This document shows, piece after piece, positions 12,862-25,903 of a stretch of DNA of 64,000 nt. Position numbers and translations under genes: made by a program. How positions within the stretch are numbered: the stretch's first letter is position 1; the number at the start of each line of letters is the position of its first letter. The notes under the pieces are model-generated. The model did not search any database. It was given only the letters and a program-made list of their open reading frames with translations, and had not been told where the DNA came from. The DNA comes from Straminergon stramineum (taxonomy: Eukaryota > Streptophyta > Bryopsida > Hypnales > Calliergonaceae), in the NCBI GenBank assembly GCA_963920665.1, contig OY987263.1, forward strand, positions 40,645,218 through 40,709,217, in the 5' to 3' direction.

Positions 12862-13391
12862 CCCAGTCCATTCTCCACCATCTCCTTGGAACGCCCCCAG
12901 TTCTGGGACCCCATAGAAGGCTTGAACACACACAGTGTATTTTTGGATCCAAGTTACCACGAAAATTCCACAGGGTTAGGACCATATGGCACATCCTTAG
13001 AGGCTTAGCCTTATGGCTTATTTGGATCTCACGCAATAGCCTAGTCTTTAACCAGGAACAGTGGCCACCAGTTAGGATTCATGGGGCCTTGTGGGATGGC
13101 CTTCTAGATTCAGGTAGGGCAGCCTTCATCAAAGCGCAGTTGAAAGTTAGTAATCGTCCCCAACTCGCTAGAAGGGTATGGTCGAGCTTTGATGAGATTT
13201 GGACCCAGTCCCCAGTGTTAGCTACTAGGGCAGGGGATACAATGGTGTGGAACAGGCTTGCGCCTGTCCCGTGTCAATTCTCTTGACGTTCTCGTTTTCT
13301 CTCCCCTGTTTGTCCAGCCTCTGGCTTGGCTGTTGTTTTTGTGGTGTTTTTGCAATGGAAATTCTTCCATTCGCTTCAAAAAAAATAAAAA
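12862..13391 (+). mobile_element. 5'-truncated LINE (non-LTR retrotransposon) 3' fragment
   Basis: An exact 17-bp target-site duplication, TAAACTGGAGGTCCAAG, flanks the insert (12845-12861 and 13392-13408). The 3' end is A-rich. The frame from 12837 to 13286 includes TIWHILRGLALWLIWISRN, matching the C-terminal region after the reverse transcriptase of plant LINEs, where a zinc-binding-like domain sits. The reverse transcriptase itself is absent, as expected from 5' truncation during target-primed reverse transcription. The duplication is perfect, so the insertion is fairly recent. It lies antisense in the tryptophan synthase intron. Confidence 0.85.
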
Positions 13392-13408
13392 TAAACTGGA
13401 GGTCCAAG

Positions 13409-14392
13409 ATAGACAGGGCCTCCACTGTTAAAAAGGGACAGTAAAGATTCCGGTAAATAAAAATTCCACAACAATGAACAGAGTCAAGTATTGTGAATTT
13501 CTTCTGTAGGATCTTGTTGTTAGTCAAAAGGGAATTCTAGATTCTTTTAGAATGCATTTTTTGGACACTAAATGAATAAACTATGAATATTTAAAGTGCT
13601 GAAATAGGTGTTTCTAAAACTAACCTTAAACTCTCATAAATATTGGAAGTACATTTTAGACAAAAAAAAATCCCATAGGGGCTTGTTTCAGAAAGGGGAT
13701 AAAATTACGTGTGGTTACCTTACATTAGTGAAAAAGTCTATTCAATTGGCTGACGATTCTCTAGTTGCTATACTTAGTAGACAAAAGCTTTTTCCTACTA
13801 TAGACTTAACTACACCTAAAATTGCACAAATAAGCTTTGTGGCATGATCAATATGCTCTAGAAAATGAACAACAATTATTGTACATTGTTGGACAATGAA
13901 TCAAAATGCAAGTGGTTCCATAATTTTTAGATACACTATGAATTAGTTACAAATTTTCAAAGATACAAGGTGTAGGGTACTAAAAGTGTCATGTAGGTGA
14001 TGCCAAAATCCATTTAATGCACATCAAGAAATCACACTAGTAGTATCCAAACATGTCATAGAGAAGAAGTTAAAACAACATAAAATACACCCAAAATGGA
14101 CCACTTGTAAGGTTGCTACTTCTAAAATTCTAGGAATACAACTACACACTTCTCAAAATGGCCCTTAACTCCACCTTTCACTTGTCCTAATAATGCACAC
14201 TATTTTGGGTATCCTCCCTATTTAATTTCCCTTCAAAAATAGGGGTCTATTTTGAAGAGTGGTTCATTTTAGGTGTAGTTACCTTAAGCTTCCTACCAAT
14301 GATGTTGGGATTCTTAATTGTCAGGGTTGCACATGTAAACATCAATTTGGTAACTAAAGTGAACCAACCTATTATGGCCACCATCTCAATTC
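13409..14392. other. No gene recognised
   Basis: AT-rich spacer. A motif with GAATGCATTTTTTGGACAC and nearby TATGAAT...CAAAG at 13550-13600 recurs near 1970, 6030, 13920 and 21950, so a dispersed repeat family is present. No exon of tryptophan synthase could be identified. Confidence 0.4.
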
Positions 14393-14877
14393 CACTATAA
14401 CAAAACATGGTAAAAAAACCATAGTCAAAATCGACTACGGTTCTTTTTGACATGTTTTTGTGCAGGCCCACTACATGCACCGCCAACGTTTTTTGCAATT
14501 TCCCACTACAATTTTTGGAATTTGGGGGCATGTAATATACCATTGGAAAGGTATTTTCAATACCTTTCCAATGCATGCTTGTGGTGTCTTTGTGTAAATT
14601 AACATTCTTTGTGGCTTCCTGGTTGTTGTACATGTTATTTCTCTCTAGGGCATGGCCTTCGGCTTTCCGCCGTTTGTTCTTGATCTTCTTGGGATAAACT
14701 CTGGGTTTAAAAAAAATACCTTTCCAATGGTATATTGCATGCCCCAAAATTCCAAAAATTGTAGTGGAAAATTGCAAAAAAAGTTAACAATCCACTACGC
14801 ACACATGCACAAAAACGTGGCAAAAAGAACCGTAGTTGATTTTGACTGCGGTTTTTTTACCATGTTTTGTTATAGTG
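14393..14877. mobile_element. CACTA-type foldback MITE
   Basis: It begins CACTATAACAAAACATGG and ends with the inverse, and is flanked by the 3-bp duplication TTC (14390-14392 and 14878-14880). CACTA ends plus a 3-bp duplication define the En/Spm (CACTA) superfamily. The two arms, about 14393-14560 and 14710-14877, are long inverted repeats. They therefore encode near-mirror peptides on both strands, which explains the open frames there. The transcript would fold into a long hairpin. Confidence 0.85.
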
Positions 14878-15391
14878 TTCGGTCCTCATTTACTTAATGT
14901 GTACATTTCAAAGGGGAAATATACACCACAAGTACATGAGGGAGGAATTGAGAAAGTCTACATTTCATAGTGTGAGAATGTAGCGTAGTAAGTAGATGAA
15001 GTAGCCTCCCCAAGGTAGAAAGATGAACACACACTATTATTCTTTATTGAGCTCAAGATCACCAGATTTTGACAATTATTTTTTCTCTACCTACAAGCCA
15101 ACATGCAAATATTGAGGGGGAAACTGTAATTATAATGAATCAATCTTTGTTGAAAATATTCAGAAATTGTATTTCATCTACCCAAATGACAAGAATTTGC
15201 CAAAATTGTTTGCCTCTGTTGAAAAATTTCTTGAAGCTATTGCCATGGAAAAAAATGTGGAAAAAAAAAGTGTAGAGCAACCCCAATCAAAATGTCATAA
15301 GGAGATGAAGAGATAAAACAAACTCTTGTAGTGCATTAGAATTCATTGTAAAGTATAGTGGACTTCATCAAGAGTTGCAAGCTAAGTTTAA

Positions 15392-16351
15392 CCCTTAAAG
15401 GATGGATTGGGGACCGTGGAAATCATTCCTTTTGGAACCGTGTGACATCATCTACTTGAAGAAAAACCAAAAATACTCATAGGTGATTGCAAGAAACACT
15501 TCACGTTTTCTTATCAAAAATGCAATTTTTGGTCATAGGACTAGCAATACTAAGAAGAACTACCAATTATGCCCGTCAACACTGCACTTGTGAATTTGAG
15601 CCGTCTATTTTGGTTGCCTATAGATCTAAATCATTGATTAGTACTATAGAGTACTATAGAATCCACTAGCAACAAAAAATAGCATAAAAAAAAGGGTATG
15701 TTGACTTTTTCATTTTTAGTAATTCAAAAAAAATTCAAAAAAATTCCATAAAAAAATTCATTTTTCTAGAGAAGATTGTGCTCGCATTGCACCAAAAAAT
15801 TCATGTAGGAAATTTTTTCCCTCTTCTTAGCCTTTGTGCAAAGGAAGGTCACTTTGACCCCCCATGTGTGCAACCAACATGTTTCCATTTTCACAAAAAC
15901 TCTTCTTCAGGCCTTGAAAAGTTAGTACACCTCCAACATATCCAATTTGTGGCTCCCTATTCGCATTTTCGGGTCAAAAATAGTACTAAACCCCCCCAAA
16001 GTGGCCAAAATAGACATGCAATCGGGGCAGGTTAAAAATAGTAAAATAATTTTGAAAAATTTGAAAAAATTATGGAATGTCTGAAATTGCCACATCTACC
16101 TTCCTTCCAAATTTCATGCCAAACGGACTAAGGATGCAGAAGTTATGAGCACAAAACCACTCATCCAAGGGCAAGAAGACAAGAAATAGGACAAGTGTTT
16201 CTTGCAATCACCCTCATTGGGAGTCAAACTATTGTAGAAGATCTCCCCTTTCCACCCCTAATTTCAAGGATGTACAGTTGCACTTTTGTCCTACATAGGA
16301 GAATTCCTTATCATTCCTTGGACAAAAAATGTCCACCACGTTGTTTATGGG
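15392..16351. mobile_element. TTAA-flanked inverted-repeat element
   Basis: TTAA precedes CCCTTAAAGGATGG (15388-15391) and follows TTTATGGG (16352-16355). The outer ends are only weakly inverted. The subterminal pair GGTGATTGCAAGAAACACTT (15482) and its perfect inverse AAGTGTTTCTTGCAATCACC (16192) is convincing. No transposase is encoded. Confidence 0.55.
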
Positions 16352-18209
16352 TTAAGCTATTGTCCCCAACAATAATTGCATTATAGTCCACCAGTTCATC
16401 TTAAGTTAAGCTCTAAACTTGTGGTTCTCATCTTGGGTTATGTTACAATTCTGTTCAATATGTTGCATACTCTTGAGTTTTCATTGGTCAAAGCAATACT
16501 AGGGACGAAACTTAAAAGAGCTCTATTTTGAATCCAAAAGGAATTTGATCCTGAGTTCTTTGATTTTTGCTATTTAGAGGGGGGAAACCCCAATTTCCTC
16601 TCACTTTACGATTAACTCTATTGTGTGATGGTAACGATACAATATTGTTATGCAACCTAAAACATTTCTACTTGAAAATTGGGATAATTTCTCCTTAGAT
16701 TCCTAGGAGTGAATTTAGTTTAATTTGTAGAGAGTCATTGGTTGGCTAGGAAATTGCAATGTTGGGGCTTCTTCTTTTTGAGGGAATAAAAAAGACCCTC
16801 CAACATTAGTTAATGATATTATTACTGAACATTATTGAATGGAGATCCACAAAATGAATTAAGATTCTTAGGAGCAAACTCATACAATGGAAAACTTAGG
16901 AATGAGGAATAACACTACTACAATATGGTATGTAGACCCGTAATCAACTCTTCCTAAAATGTGTCAAGTACATTTGGACCAAAAAAATTGAAAAATGTCA
17001 CATTTTAGTTCTAATTTGATTAATTTTAGATTTTTCCATTAATTTTAGACTCTAGAGTTACATAGTGCATTTGAACAATAGATTTTTTTTTATAAAATTT
17101 GAATAAATTATGAGGACTTCTAGGAATTTTTCTATGACTTTTGAATCAAATTTTTTAGATTTTTAGTTGAAAATGCCTCGACAATTGTAGATTTTATCCT
17201 ATTATGTATCAAAAATTAAGATTGTATGTATCAGAGCATTTGCCTATATTATTTTTGGATTGTAGGCATTTGTATTAAAAAATTTGCAATATAAATGTTG
17301 ATAAGCTAGAGATTACTCGTACCATTCATATATTCCATAAGGACTATGACTATGTTTCATAAGAAAGTGCTCAATGATTACTTCATTCTAGTGTCTATAT
17401 ATATAAAAATAAAAAAAAAGGATCTTGGCATTCAATATGAAAGACCCAATTAAATTTCATTTTTGACCATTGAGATTGAAAGATCATAGCAATCAACATA
17501 AAAGAACAAGTTTTTTGAAACTCTTCCAATGGTTAGCTTTCATCCTTCAAACTTTATAATAATAATGAATATGTTTTACATCTTGTGTGTTGAATATTAT
17601 AATGAAGAATATTTTTTTGAAGAAACGACTTTTGCAAATGTTTTAAAATTTCAACCCAAAATATTACATGATCATTCTTAAGAGAAATAATAGACAAAAA
17701 AGGTACTAGGAAAGAATTTTTTTATTAATATAGGTATAAAACTAAAAAAAATTCCATTTCAGTGTTAATAATTAATATTGCAATAAACAATTTTCACCCA
17801 CCCTTTTCAAAAAAAATTGAAAATTGAGTTAAAAAATTAACTAACTTAAATTTTACTTTGTTTTAAAAAAGTATTCTTATATGACTACCCACAAAATTAA
17901 ATTCTTTATAACATTCATCTCAATGAAGTAGAATGAATTGAAATAGAATGAAGTGAATCATTCCACACACTAGTAAATCTTGAAAAAAGAAATTGCTCTA
18001 AAGGTTTCCAAAACAAAGCAAAAGCTAATTTACTTTTACTTTCATGAAAAAGTAAAAGGCAACTAGGCTTGGTAGAAAGATACATATATATAAAAGAACT
18101 TCAGAGCAAAAAAAGTATGTCTTGTCTACTGCTATAAATATTTCATTACTTATATACATTTACCAAGCTTAGATTGATAAAGCAAATTCTATAATCAAGT
18201 GATTATTGA
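16352..18209. other. No gene recognised; upstream region of the NIF-like gene
   Basis: Very AT-rich sequence with long A and T runs. Nothing codes convincingly. The promoter of the downstream NIF-like gene should lie at its right end; TATATATAAAAGAA at about 18083-18096 is a possible TATA-rich site. Confidence 0.35.
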
Positions 18210-18284
18210 TTAAGCATAGGGATAAACCTTGTGGAAAAAATTGAGCCAAATCCTCATATTGAAGTAGTGTGTCCAAATACAAGA

Positions 18285-19124
18285 ATGGACCAAACCATTG
18301 CAACTTTTGTACTTGTCCAAAGTCTTAATGAGCAATTTACAAGTTTGTGGGACCATGAAAGTACAAAAATAGGCATGCAAGTAAATACACACATCTCTCT
18401 TCGACACTTGAAGCCTCATATGGCAAATTTAGAGGTTGTAAAAACAACAAATGAAGACAAGATAGACAAATATTTCCTTGTCTTTGATTTGAATGGAACC
18501 TTATTGAAACACATCAAGGAACACGTATATATTGAGATGAAGAACCAATATTGCATGCGGCCAAAATTGAAAGAATTCCTCATTTTTTGTTTGAATAATT
18601 TTGAAGTGGCATTCTGGACATGTTCATGGCGGAAAGATGCACTAAAGATCATAGATGCTATGAAGAAGGAATGTGACCTTCCAATGCTAAGTACATGTAA
18701 GTTGCTTAGTAGAGAAGATTGTGATGTGTCAAACTATAAGGATTCTAGTATCCCAAGGAAGGGAATTCTTTTCAAAGCCTTGGATAGTGTCTTCAAGGAG
18801 GAGAAGTTAGGAAGTGGGGCAACATATTTGAATACACTTCTAATTGATAATAGCCCCATAAGGAACTTGTTGAATGATCCGTTTAATGTGATCCATCCTA
18901 AGAAATTCTAGATGACAATTGAAACTAGTGATGAGTCATTAGCATATTTGACTACTGTCTTACAACCATATCTTCAAAAATTGAAGGATTCAAGGGGCAT
19001 GTCCATCCCTACATTTTGTAAGAAGTTTCATTTCGTTAATGATCGTTGGGATCGTGATGACCCAAAGACGAACTTATATCTTGAGCTTAGAAAAAGCTCA
19101 ATTGATATAGAATCAAGTAAATAA
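18285..19124 (+). CDS. NIF/FCP1-like HAD phosphatase-domain protein, intronless, with in-frame TAG
   Basis: The frame is open from 18210; the first ATG is 18285. It runs to a TAG at 18909-18911 and continues in the same frame to TAA at 19122. The domain is of the NLI-interacting-factor/FCP1-like HAD family, which dephosphorylates Ser/Thr, for example in the RNA polymerase II tail. Visible motifs are KYFLVFDLNGTLLKH (motif I, with Asn where classical enzymes have the second catalytic Asp), MRPKLKEFL, VAFWTCSWRKDALKI (motif II) and NTLLIDNSPIRNLL (motif III). After the TAG the family-typical tail LAYLTTVLQPYLQKL follows, so the TAG lies inside the domain. DLNG forms are common in plant members, so catalytic activity is doubtful. 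The lack of introns suggests retroposition. A related degenerate domain lies at 54 kb. Confidence 0.8.
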
Positions 19125-19699
19125 ATGTTGATGAACCCATTGGCAAGCAACTAATATAAAAAGTAGTTAGATATCTATTTTTCGACAGAAAATACAATCT
19201 TAGAATTTTTTATAATTTCAAGTTTATGCTTTAAACATATTGAACAATTTTTGAATTAGACAAGAAATTTTTCTTTATAATTTTCATATATGGTATTATG
19301 TTTTTAATGAATTCTTGACATTTACAAGATTAAATGAAATTTTTTTCTTGACCCTTCTCCCTTTCTTCTTTTCAAGAATCCACTCCATACATATCTAATC
19401 AATTATCTTCTTTGCCAAATACCAGTTACAGAGTATGATGTAAAAAACCAATTAATCATAAATTATTTTGGGTGTCTAGTCATGTTGAAATTCAGTTTCT
19501 TTATTCTACAAAGCCTTTATTTCAAACTTCATTTATATTTTTGGATTCTCATCACCTTTGCATGATCAATAGATTAATGGAAAATTGTACCATTTTAGAT
19601 TCATTCATGCAATTATATATCTCTTCTTTATACATTAATTTGGACAAGATTCATGTGAACTTATCATATTTTAGGCATATATAAAGTTTTTGAATTAGT

Positions 19700-21550
19700 G
19701 TCTTTTTCCATATTAGTTTTAAATCCTGAAGTTCTAAGGGTATCTTTGTTTTCAAACATCATTCGAAATTGCCATTTTAATGCTAAGAACAAAAATTTCA
19801 AAAATGTTTTTTTGCATATCCAACTAATCCATCTTGCACTTGACTAGTATGAAAATATTGGAAAGAAATTTTAGAAACTTTGACCGTATCGATCACAAGA
19901 TATAAGTAGTTAAAGTGAAGAAATAAAGTTTTTTTGTTCCTAGGCTAGCTACATTATAAGGCTTTGAATCTTCTTTATGTACAAATTTTGTACTATAGAT
20001 TGTGAATTAATTTTTTTTATATTGAATAATTTGAGAGTTTGGGAAATCAAATCCCTAGTCCTTCAATTTTCATTCTTTAACCCCCAAAGGCCCAAGGCCT
20101 TTTTTTACTCAAAAAACACTCAAAACTGCCATTTCTATTGCAAGGTGCAAAACTCTTGAACTTATCATTTTTTTTTTTGCATATCTAACCATAGGATCTT
20201 ACACTAAACCAATATAAAAATTTATAGAAGAAATTTCAAAAACTTTGATTGCATAGATTGTAAAATATTTGCTTTAGAAGTGAAGAAAACAAGTATTTTG
20301 GAACATTCTATGTCTAGATTTTTTGGCTTTGAATCTTCTTCATCAAAATTTTTTGCACTTCTGAGTTTGAGGTTAAATTTTTTATGTTGAAGATTTGAGT
20401 TGAGAATAGGAATTTTTTTTAAAAACACACACTTGAATTTCATTCATTAAAAATTTATTAAGTACAAGTAGGTCCAAGATTGAACAAAATAGTAAATTGT
20501 TAATAACTCTAAGGTGGAATTGAAAAAGCATTATCCCTATAGTGAGAATGAAAACAAATTGAACCTTGTCAAATAAATCTTTTTGAAAAATTGTGAAAAT
20601 TGCATTAAAAAATGAATTCTATAAATGATTTTTTCAAGAAGATGCTTAGATTGCCTGAAAAACAAGATTGTCTGCAACATTCTCATTATTAGTCCAAATA
20701 GAATGAATTGAAGCTTCACATGTAGAAAAAAAAAATATAATCTTGGAGAAAAAAAAACTTTAATCGATTTTTTGTGTTTCGGGGGTGTTGCCCAGGGAAT
20801 TGCTTTTTTGGCTCAAGGTGGCATAAGTTTTGCTCTCGAGCACCGATTGAAATAAAAGTTATATTTTGAGAAAGATAATGTGATTTCCTATCTTCTTAAA
20901 AAGTTTCAAAAAATCATGTCAGAAATTGAGGTCACACGAGCCTGCCTAAAATCCCAAGTGTCCCCCGAGGAGACACTTGGGACTTTAGGGGTTAAAATAT
21001 TGTTCAATTGAAGCTAGCATGAGATTGATGGAAAAACTAAATTGTTGATAGCTCTAAGATAGAATTCAAAAACACACTCATCCCAATTGTGAGATTATTC
21101 TAGAGAGCAAACTAAACCACATGCAACTTTGTTTTCAAAAAATTGTTAAAAATTGAGTTCATAAATGGATCTATTACATGATTTTCTCAAAAACTTGCTA
21201 AGCTGTTTCCCACAAAACAAAAATTTCATAACTTTCACATCACTTTTCCAAATGGAATGAATCAAGTCTATCTTCACATACAAAAATATATTTTATAATA
21301 AATAAATTTTAAAATTATTTCAATCTTTTAGGGATTTTTTTGTTGCTACCACCACCTATTTTGGGCTCATTGTGGCATAAATTTTGCTCCTAGGTACCAT
21401 TTTAAATGAGAATTTTACTCCCCAAAAGCTAATCAACTTTTTCTATCTTGCAAAAAAGTTTCAAAAAATCTTGCCAAAAATTAAGATCATAGATACACGT
21501 CCGAACCTTCAAGAGTCCCTTAAGGAGTCTCATTATACTTTAGGGGTTAA
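19700..21550. repeat. Diverged tandem duplications with a TTAA-flanked element
   Basis: Two duplications are visible. About 19805-20080 resembles 20165-20440, sharing TTTGCATATC and GGCTTTGAATCTTCTT. About 20440-20995 resembles 21000-21550, sharing TTTCAAAAAATC and TTTAGGGGTTAA. An element-like unit, 20081-20991, starts CCCCCAAAGGCCCAAG after TTAA and ends CTTGGGACTTTAGGGG before TTAA. The hairpin TCCCAAGTGTCCC...GGGACACTTGGGA-like lies at its right end. No coding content. Confidence 0.55.
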
Positions 21551-24474
21551 TTTATTTACAATTTAAGATAATTATTCCTAATTAATTGTAAACTTTATCT
21601 CCAATATAAAAGGTGATTAGGTTTGATTGTTGATTAAAATAATTACATCCAAAACATGAAAATCTAAGATCAATTTTTAAGTGTTGGATAAAGTATCAAA
21701 AATCTATTTTTGATTTTTTTTAATATTACCCTGAAGAAATACATAGCAACTTATAAAGGAATTTTTTCATATTGACCAATAAAATTAAAGAAATTGCCTA
21801 TCTCATAATTAAGACCCCCTTAAGCATTTGGTAACAACACTTATAATCATCCAAATAAATATCCAAGTATGGTTTGTATTCTTGAACTCATAAATTTTAT
21901 TAATGAATCTTCTTTGGTAATCAAAAGGAGATTTTAGATTTTTTTAGAATGCATTTTTTTAACTTTGTACCAATAAACTATGAATTTTCAAAGGGTTGAA
22001 AATAAATGAACTTAAAATCAACCCTTAGTTGTCATGAATGGAGGTTGTACAGTTAGACAAGAATCTATAGCTAGGGGTCATTTTTTCCCAAGATTTTACC
22101 TTATGGTTCCTATTATTGAACTACAATTTTTTTGTTACAACTTATTTTTTGTCAAAAAAAAGATTTTACATTATCTCAAAATGCAATTTAAAACAACATA
22201 TTGTCAATCTTTGATTTTTCAAAGAGCTCGAAATTGGTGAAATCAAAGATAGCCCTAGGCTTTTATAAATAGAAGTTGTTCATTTCCTAGGGTCAATTTA
22301 ACCAAGCATACCTTATGTTAATGATAAATGAGGTGGTCTAAATACATACTATGCTGAAAAGAGGTACTCTTGTCAATTGATAAACAAGTCCTTGGACTTG
22401 AAGAATGTCACTTGTTCATTTTTTGGGATAAAAAATAGACTCTTGTGGTACAATATCAACGTTGATATTCATCCTAAGACTCGAGGGCACTACAATCTCA
22501 GATGACATAAGGATGAATTTTGTCATGTTTTTTTACTACCTCAACTATTAGAAAGGAGTATTAGGGTTTTTTGAAGTTGCTTCAATTTGTTAAAAGAAGG
22601 TAGGTTGTAGTTTCAATAGTCATGGATTATACAAAGCCCTTCTATATGGGAGAATCTTTTTTGCAAATAAATCTCTATGTTGAATCACTAGAAAAATCAA
22701 TAATAATCTTATCCCCTACAATTTCTCAACTCTAGTCTATTGTAGCATTGAATCGCTAGAGTTAAGCCTTGAAAATGTTGACATCCATTTATTGGATGAT
22801 GAATGGAAGTAGAAGACAGAGCAATCGAAAACTTGAATTTGGGGATATTTTTTCATCCATCAAATTTTAAGAGTTTTGGTGCACAAGTTTTACCCATATT
22901 GGCGCTTGTATCAATGCCATATGTAAGCTCTACATTTTTAGACAAAATCAATTGTGTTAACATCTCACAGATTAAGAAAATTATGCAAGTGGACATTGTG
23001 GAAATGCACAATTTTTATAGAATCATTCAATAGAATATAGTTGTAGGCGTCAATGTTTGGGAAAAACCAATAACTAGTTCAACGGTAGCCAATGAAAGTT
23101 GGAAAAAAAATGGTTACAATTTGAAAATATTGGCAATAAAACATTGGAAAACCTATAGAATATCTATTTAGGTTGTAAAAATAGAGAAAAGAATTCAATT
23201 TAGTACTTGAAGAAATGGTTCTATATAGGAATTAAAAGGAAAATAGTTGATAAAATTCAAAAACTATCCTTAACATTGGTAGGAATGCTATTTTTGAAAT
23301 GCTTTAATTGTTGACCATTTTGAATACAAGATTTATCCTGGTCATTCTATCAAGTACAACAATGATCAAAAAAATCCTTTTAAATTAAAAGTCAACATTA
23401 CATACTCCCTCCTTCACTAGATGATCTTCCAAGTGGTCAAAATATTCACTTGTAAACCCTAAAAATAACATTGTTTCACCCTGTTTTGAACTCTAAGGAG
23501 AGTTTTGTGCACTATGATCATCTTGAGATTTTGAGTTTTGGAGCCCTTTTCAAAATATATTATTAAGCTTATATTACAATAAAAAATTAAAGGTAACCGA
23601 AAGATCATTTTGGAATGGGGGGGAATGTATTCATTTTCGTATAATATAATTTATTCTCATACATTCAAACAATGTTCAAATTAAATGTCATTGCTTGGAT
23701 GGAATTCTTCATGGGATAGTTTTCATATGTTCTAAAGACCCAAATTACACTATTTAGTGTTACTTTTGTACATTGCAAGCCAAGTTGAAGAAAGTTGTGC
23801 AAACATTCCAGACCAACAAATGGATACGGACATTGCTAGAATGCGTCTCCCTACAATGGTAATGGTAAGGACTCCTAAATGCGTCTCTAACTCCAAAATG
23901 TCATCTTCATTGAATGTACATCTAGTTAATCAATATCTACCTCTTTTGAAAAAATATATTTTAGAACATTTACCAAATTAAAACTTTGACCCTTTTAGAT
24001 AGCTTTTGCATGCAATATCCAAATGAAACTTTTCGAGTGCATTGAAATCCGCTTTTAGTTGCCAATGAAAAAATGTAAAAATTTATCCTTGAATCGCCGG
24101 ATGAAAGAGTATTTTTTGTTTTTAGAGAAATGTTGGAAGTGGCAACTTGTAACAATCCCATAGGCTAGTCTGGGATTTTGTGACACCTAATTTGAATCAA
24201 TACTATGTAATTAGTGAAAAATTATGGTCAATTGATTAATGACTCTCTAGTTGCCATACTGAAAAATATGAGGATTTTCCCACTAAGGTAGGAGGTCTAT
24301 AAACTAACTTGGCTCTCAATGCGTCTTATCTAAGAATGAGTGACATGTTCCTTGAGATATCTATTATTGTCATTGATAATGTATGTAGGCTTAAAGAGAT
24401 AGTTTATGGACCTCCTACAACATTGCTAAAGTAATGATGATGGTTCTTTTGATTGTTAGGGTTGCTCATGTAAT
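21551..24474. other. No gene recognised
   Basis: AT-rich sequence with scattered short frames (for example 22803-23033 and 23757-23981) that match nothing I recognise and lack splice or codon support. A small inverted repeat with GGTAGGAGGTCTATAAACTA ends lies at 24278-24422. Part of the dispersed GAATGCATTTTTT repeat is at 21940-22010. Confidence 0.4.
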
Positions 24475-24478
24475 TTAA

Positions 24479-25300
24479 CCCCTAAACCTCTAGAGTCTTC
24501 TCTAGAATTGATGATTTGAGAAAAATCATTCTAAAGTGATGTTTGGAAGAATAATTTGGAATTAGTATACAATTGATTGGATACAATTGTCAAGATGGAA
24601 TTGTGGGCTATAGATTTGAGTTGTAAGGTGGACAAGCCCATCACTATTCATTGCCCAATTTTATTCTCCTACTTTTGGCCCCAATTTTGTCCATGCAAAC
24701 ATCTAAATGTGCCCCAAATAATATGTAAATCTATTCAAGATTTTGACAAAATCAATGCATTGATGCCAAAATGGATGATGTCTCATTCCTTGATTAGTGA
24801 GAACTTAAGTGCCAATAGGTACATAGAAGGGCAGTTGTAGGATGGTTATGGCACATTTGTGACTCCACTCTATGGGCACTTTTGTAATTTTAGGGCAAAC
24901 CACTTCAAAAATTCACAGAAATTACAATTTTAATTGAAAAATTATAATTCCACTCCAATTTGATCCGTGAAACAAGTACACACCTTTGAAAAATATGTGC
25001 CCCTCTAGGAATTGGCCCCAAGATACTTAGATTCCAAATCACGGTGATAATGGGCTTGTCTACCTTAGATTCCATCCACATGGTTAGATTCACTAATGCT
25101 ATCACTAATATTTTTTCATAAATATTGAAAGGGAAATTTCAAAATTTCTTGTAAATTCCATTACAAGCAAAATATTATCATTTCTTGAGTACAATTTGTT
25201 GGAATGGATTTGAAATGAGGTTCTCTTTAGATGGTGATTTTTTGAAATTTTTGTGATCCTAAAATCTATGACCTCATTTTTGCAAATCTAATTTTGAACT
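24479..25300. mobile_element. Second copy of the 8.7-kb TTAA element, interrupted by a MITE
   Basis: It starts CCCCTAAACCTCTAGAG after TTAA (24475-24478). The segments 24479-24590 and 25068-25300 together match 8690-9050, but 24626-25065 is an inserted TA-flanked MITE. The right end is lost or not recognisable. This gives the order of events: the TTAA element first, the TA element second. Confidence 0.65.
24626..25065. mobile_element. TA-flanked MITE, copy B (nested)
   Basis: The ends AGGTGGACAAGCCCATCA and ATAATGGGCTTGTCTACCT are inverted repeats with TA on both sides (24624-24625 and 25066-25067). The 440-bp body matches copies at 466-1214 and, reversed, 9777-10193. The matching empty site is seen in the homologous repeat at about 8805-8815. 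Confidence 0.8.
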
Positions 25301-25903
25301 AGAGTCAAGGAAATTTTGGCTTGGGCAACTACTTTACATCCTTGCAAATTTAAAATTTTAGAAAAATATGTATTCTTGTAACACCAAATCCTACCATTAG
25401 ATAAGACAACAACTTGATAAAGTATCTCCACAAATTAGGATGACTTTCATCCAAACACTAATGAGAAGAAATGTCAGTTTCAATGTATTTGTCATTAAAA
25501 AATTGGACGTTACAGCACTTCTGGGTTAAACATCAATTTGGTGACTAGTAACTTAGATGCTTCCGAAGTCCACATTTCATATTGTGAAAAGGAAGTGCAC
25601 TAAGTAGATAAAATAACCTCACTAAGGTCCATAGTAAGATGAAATCCCCTAGTTATTCTTTACTAGGCTCAACATCAACAAATTTTGGCAATTATTTTTT
25701 CTCTACCTACAAGCCTAAATGCAATTATTAAGGGGGAAACTGTGATTATATTGAACCAATTTTTGTCATAAATTATAAGAAATTTTATTTTAGCTACCCA
25801 AGAGACAAGAACTTGTCACAAATGTAGTTGCCTACATCGAGAAAAGTTCTTGAAGCCACCATTGTGGGAAGAAAAATGTGGAAAAAGAAAAAGCTTGAAG
25901 CAA

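Noticed and set aside
14247..14777. Minus-strand 176-codon frame and the plus-strand frame at 14652-14897
   Set aside because: They encode near-mirror peptides because they are the two arms of the CACTA foldback element.
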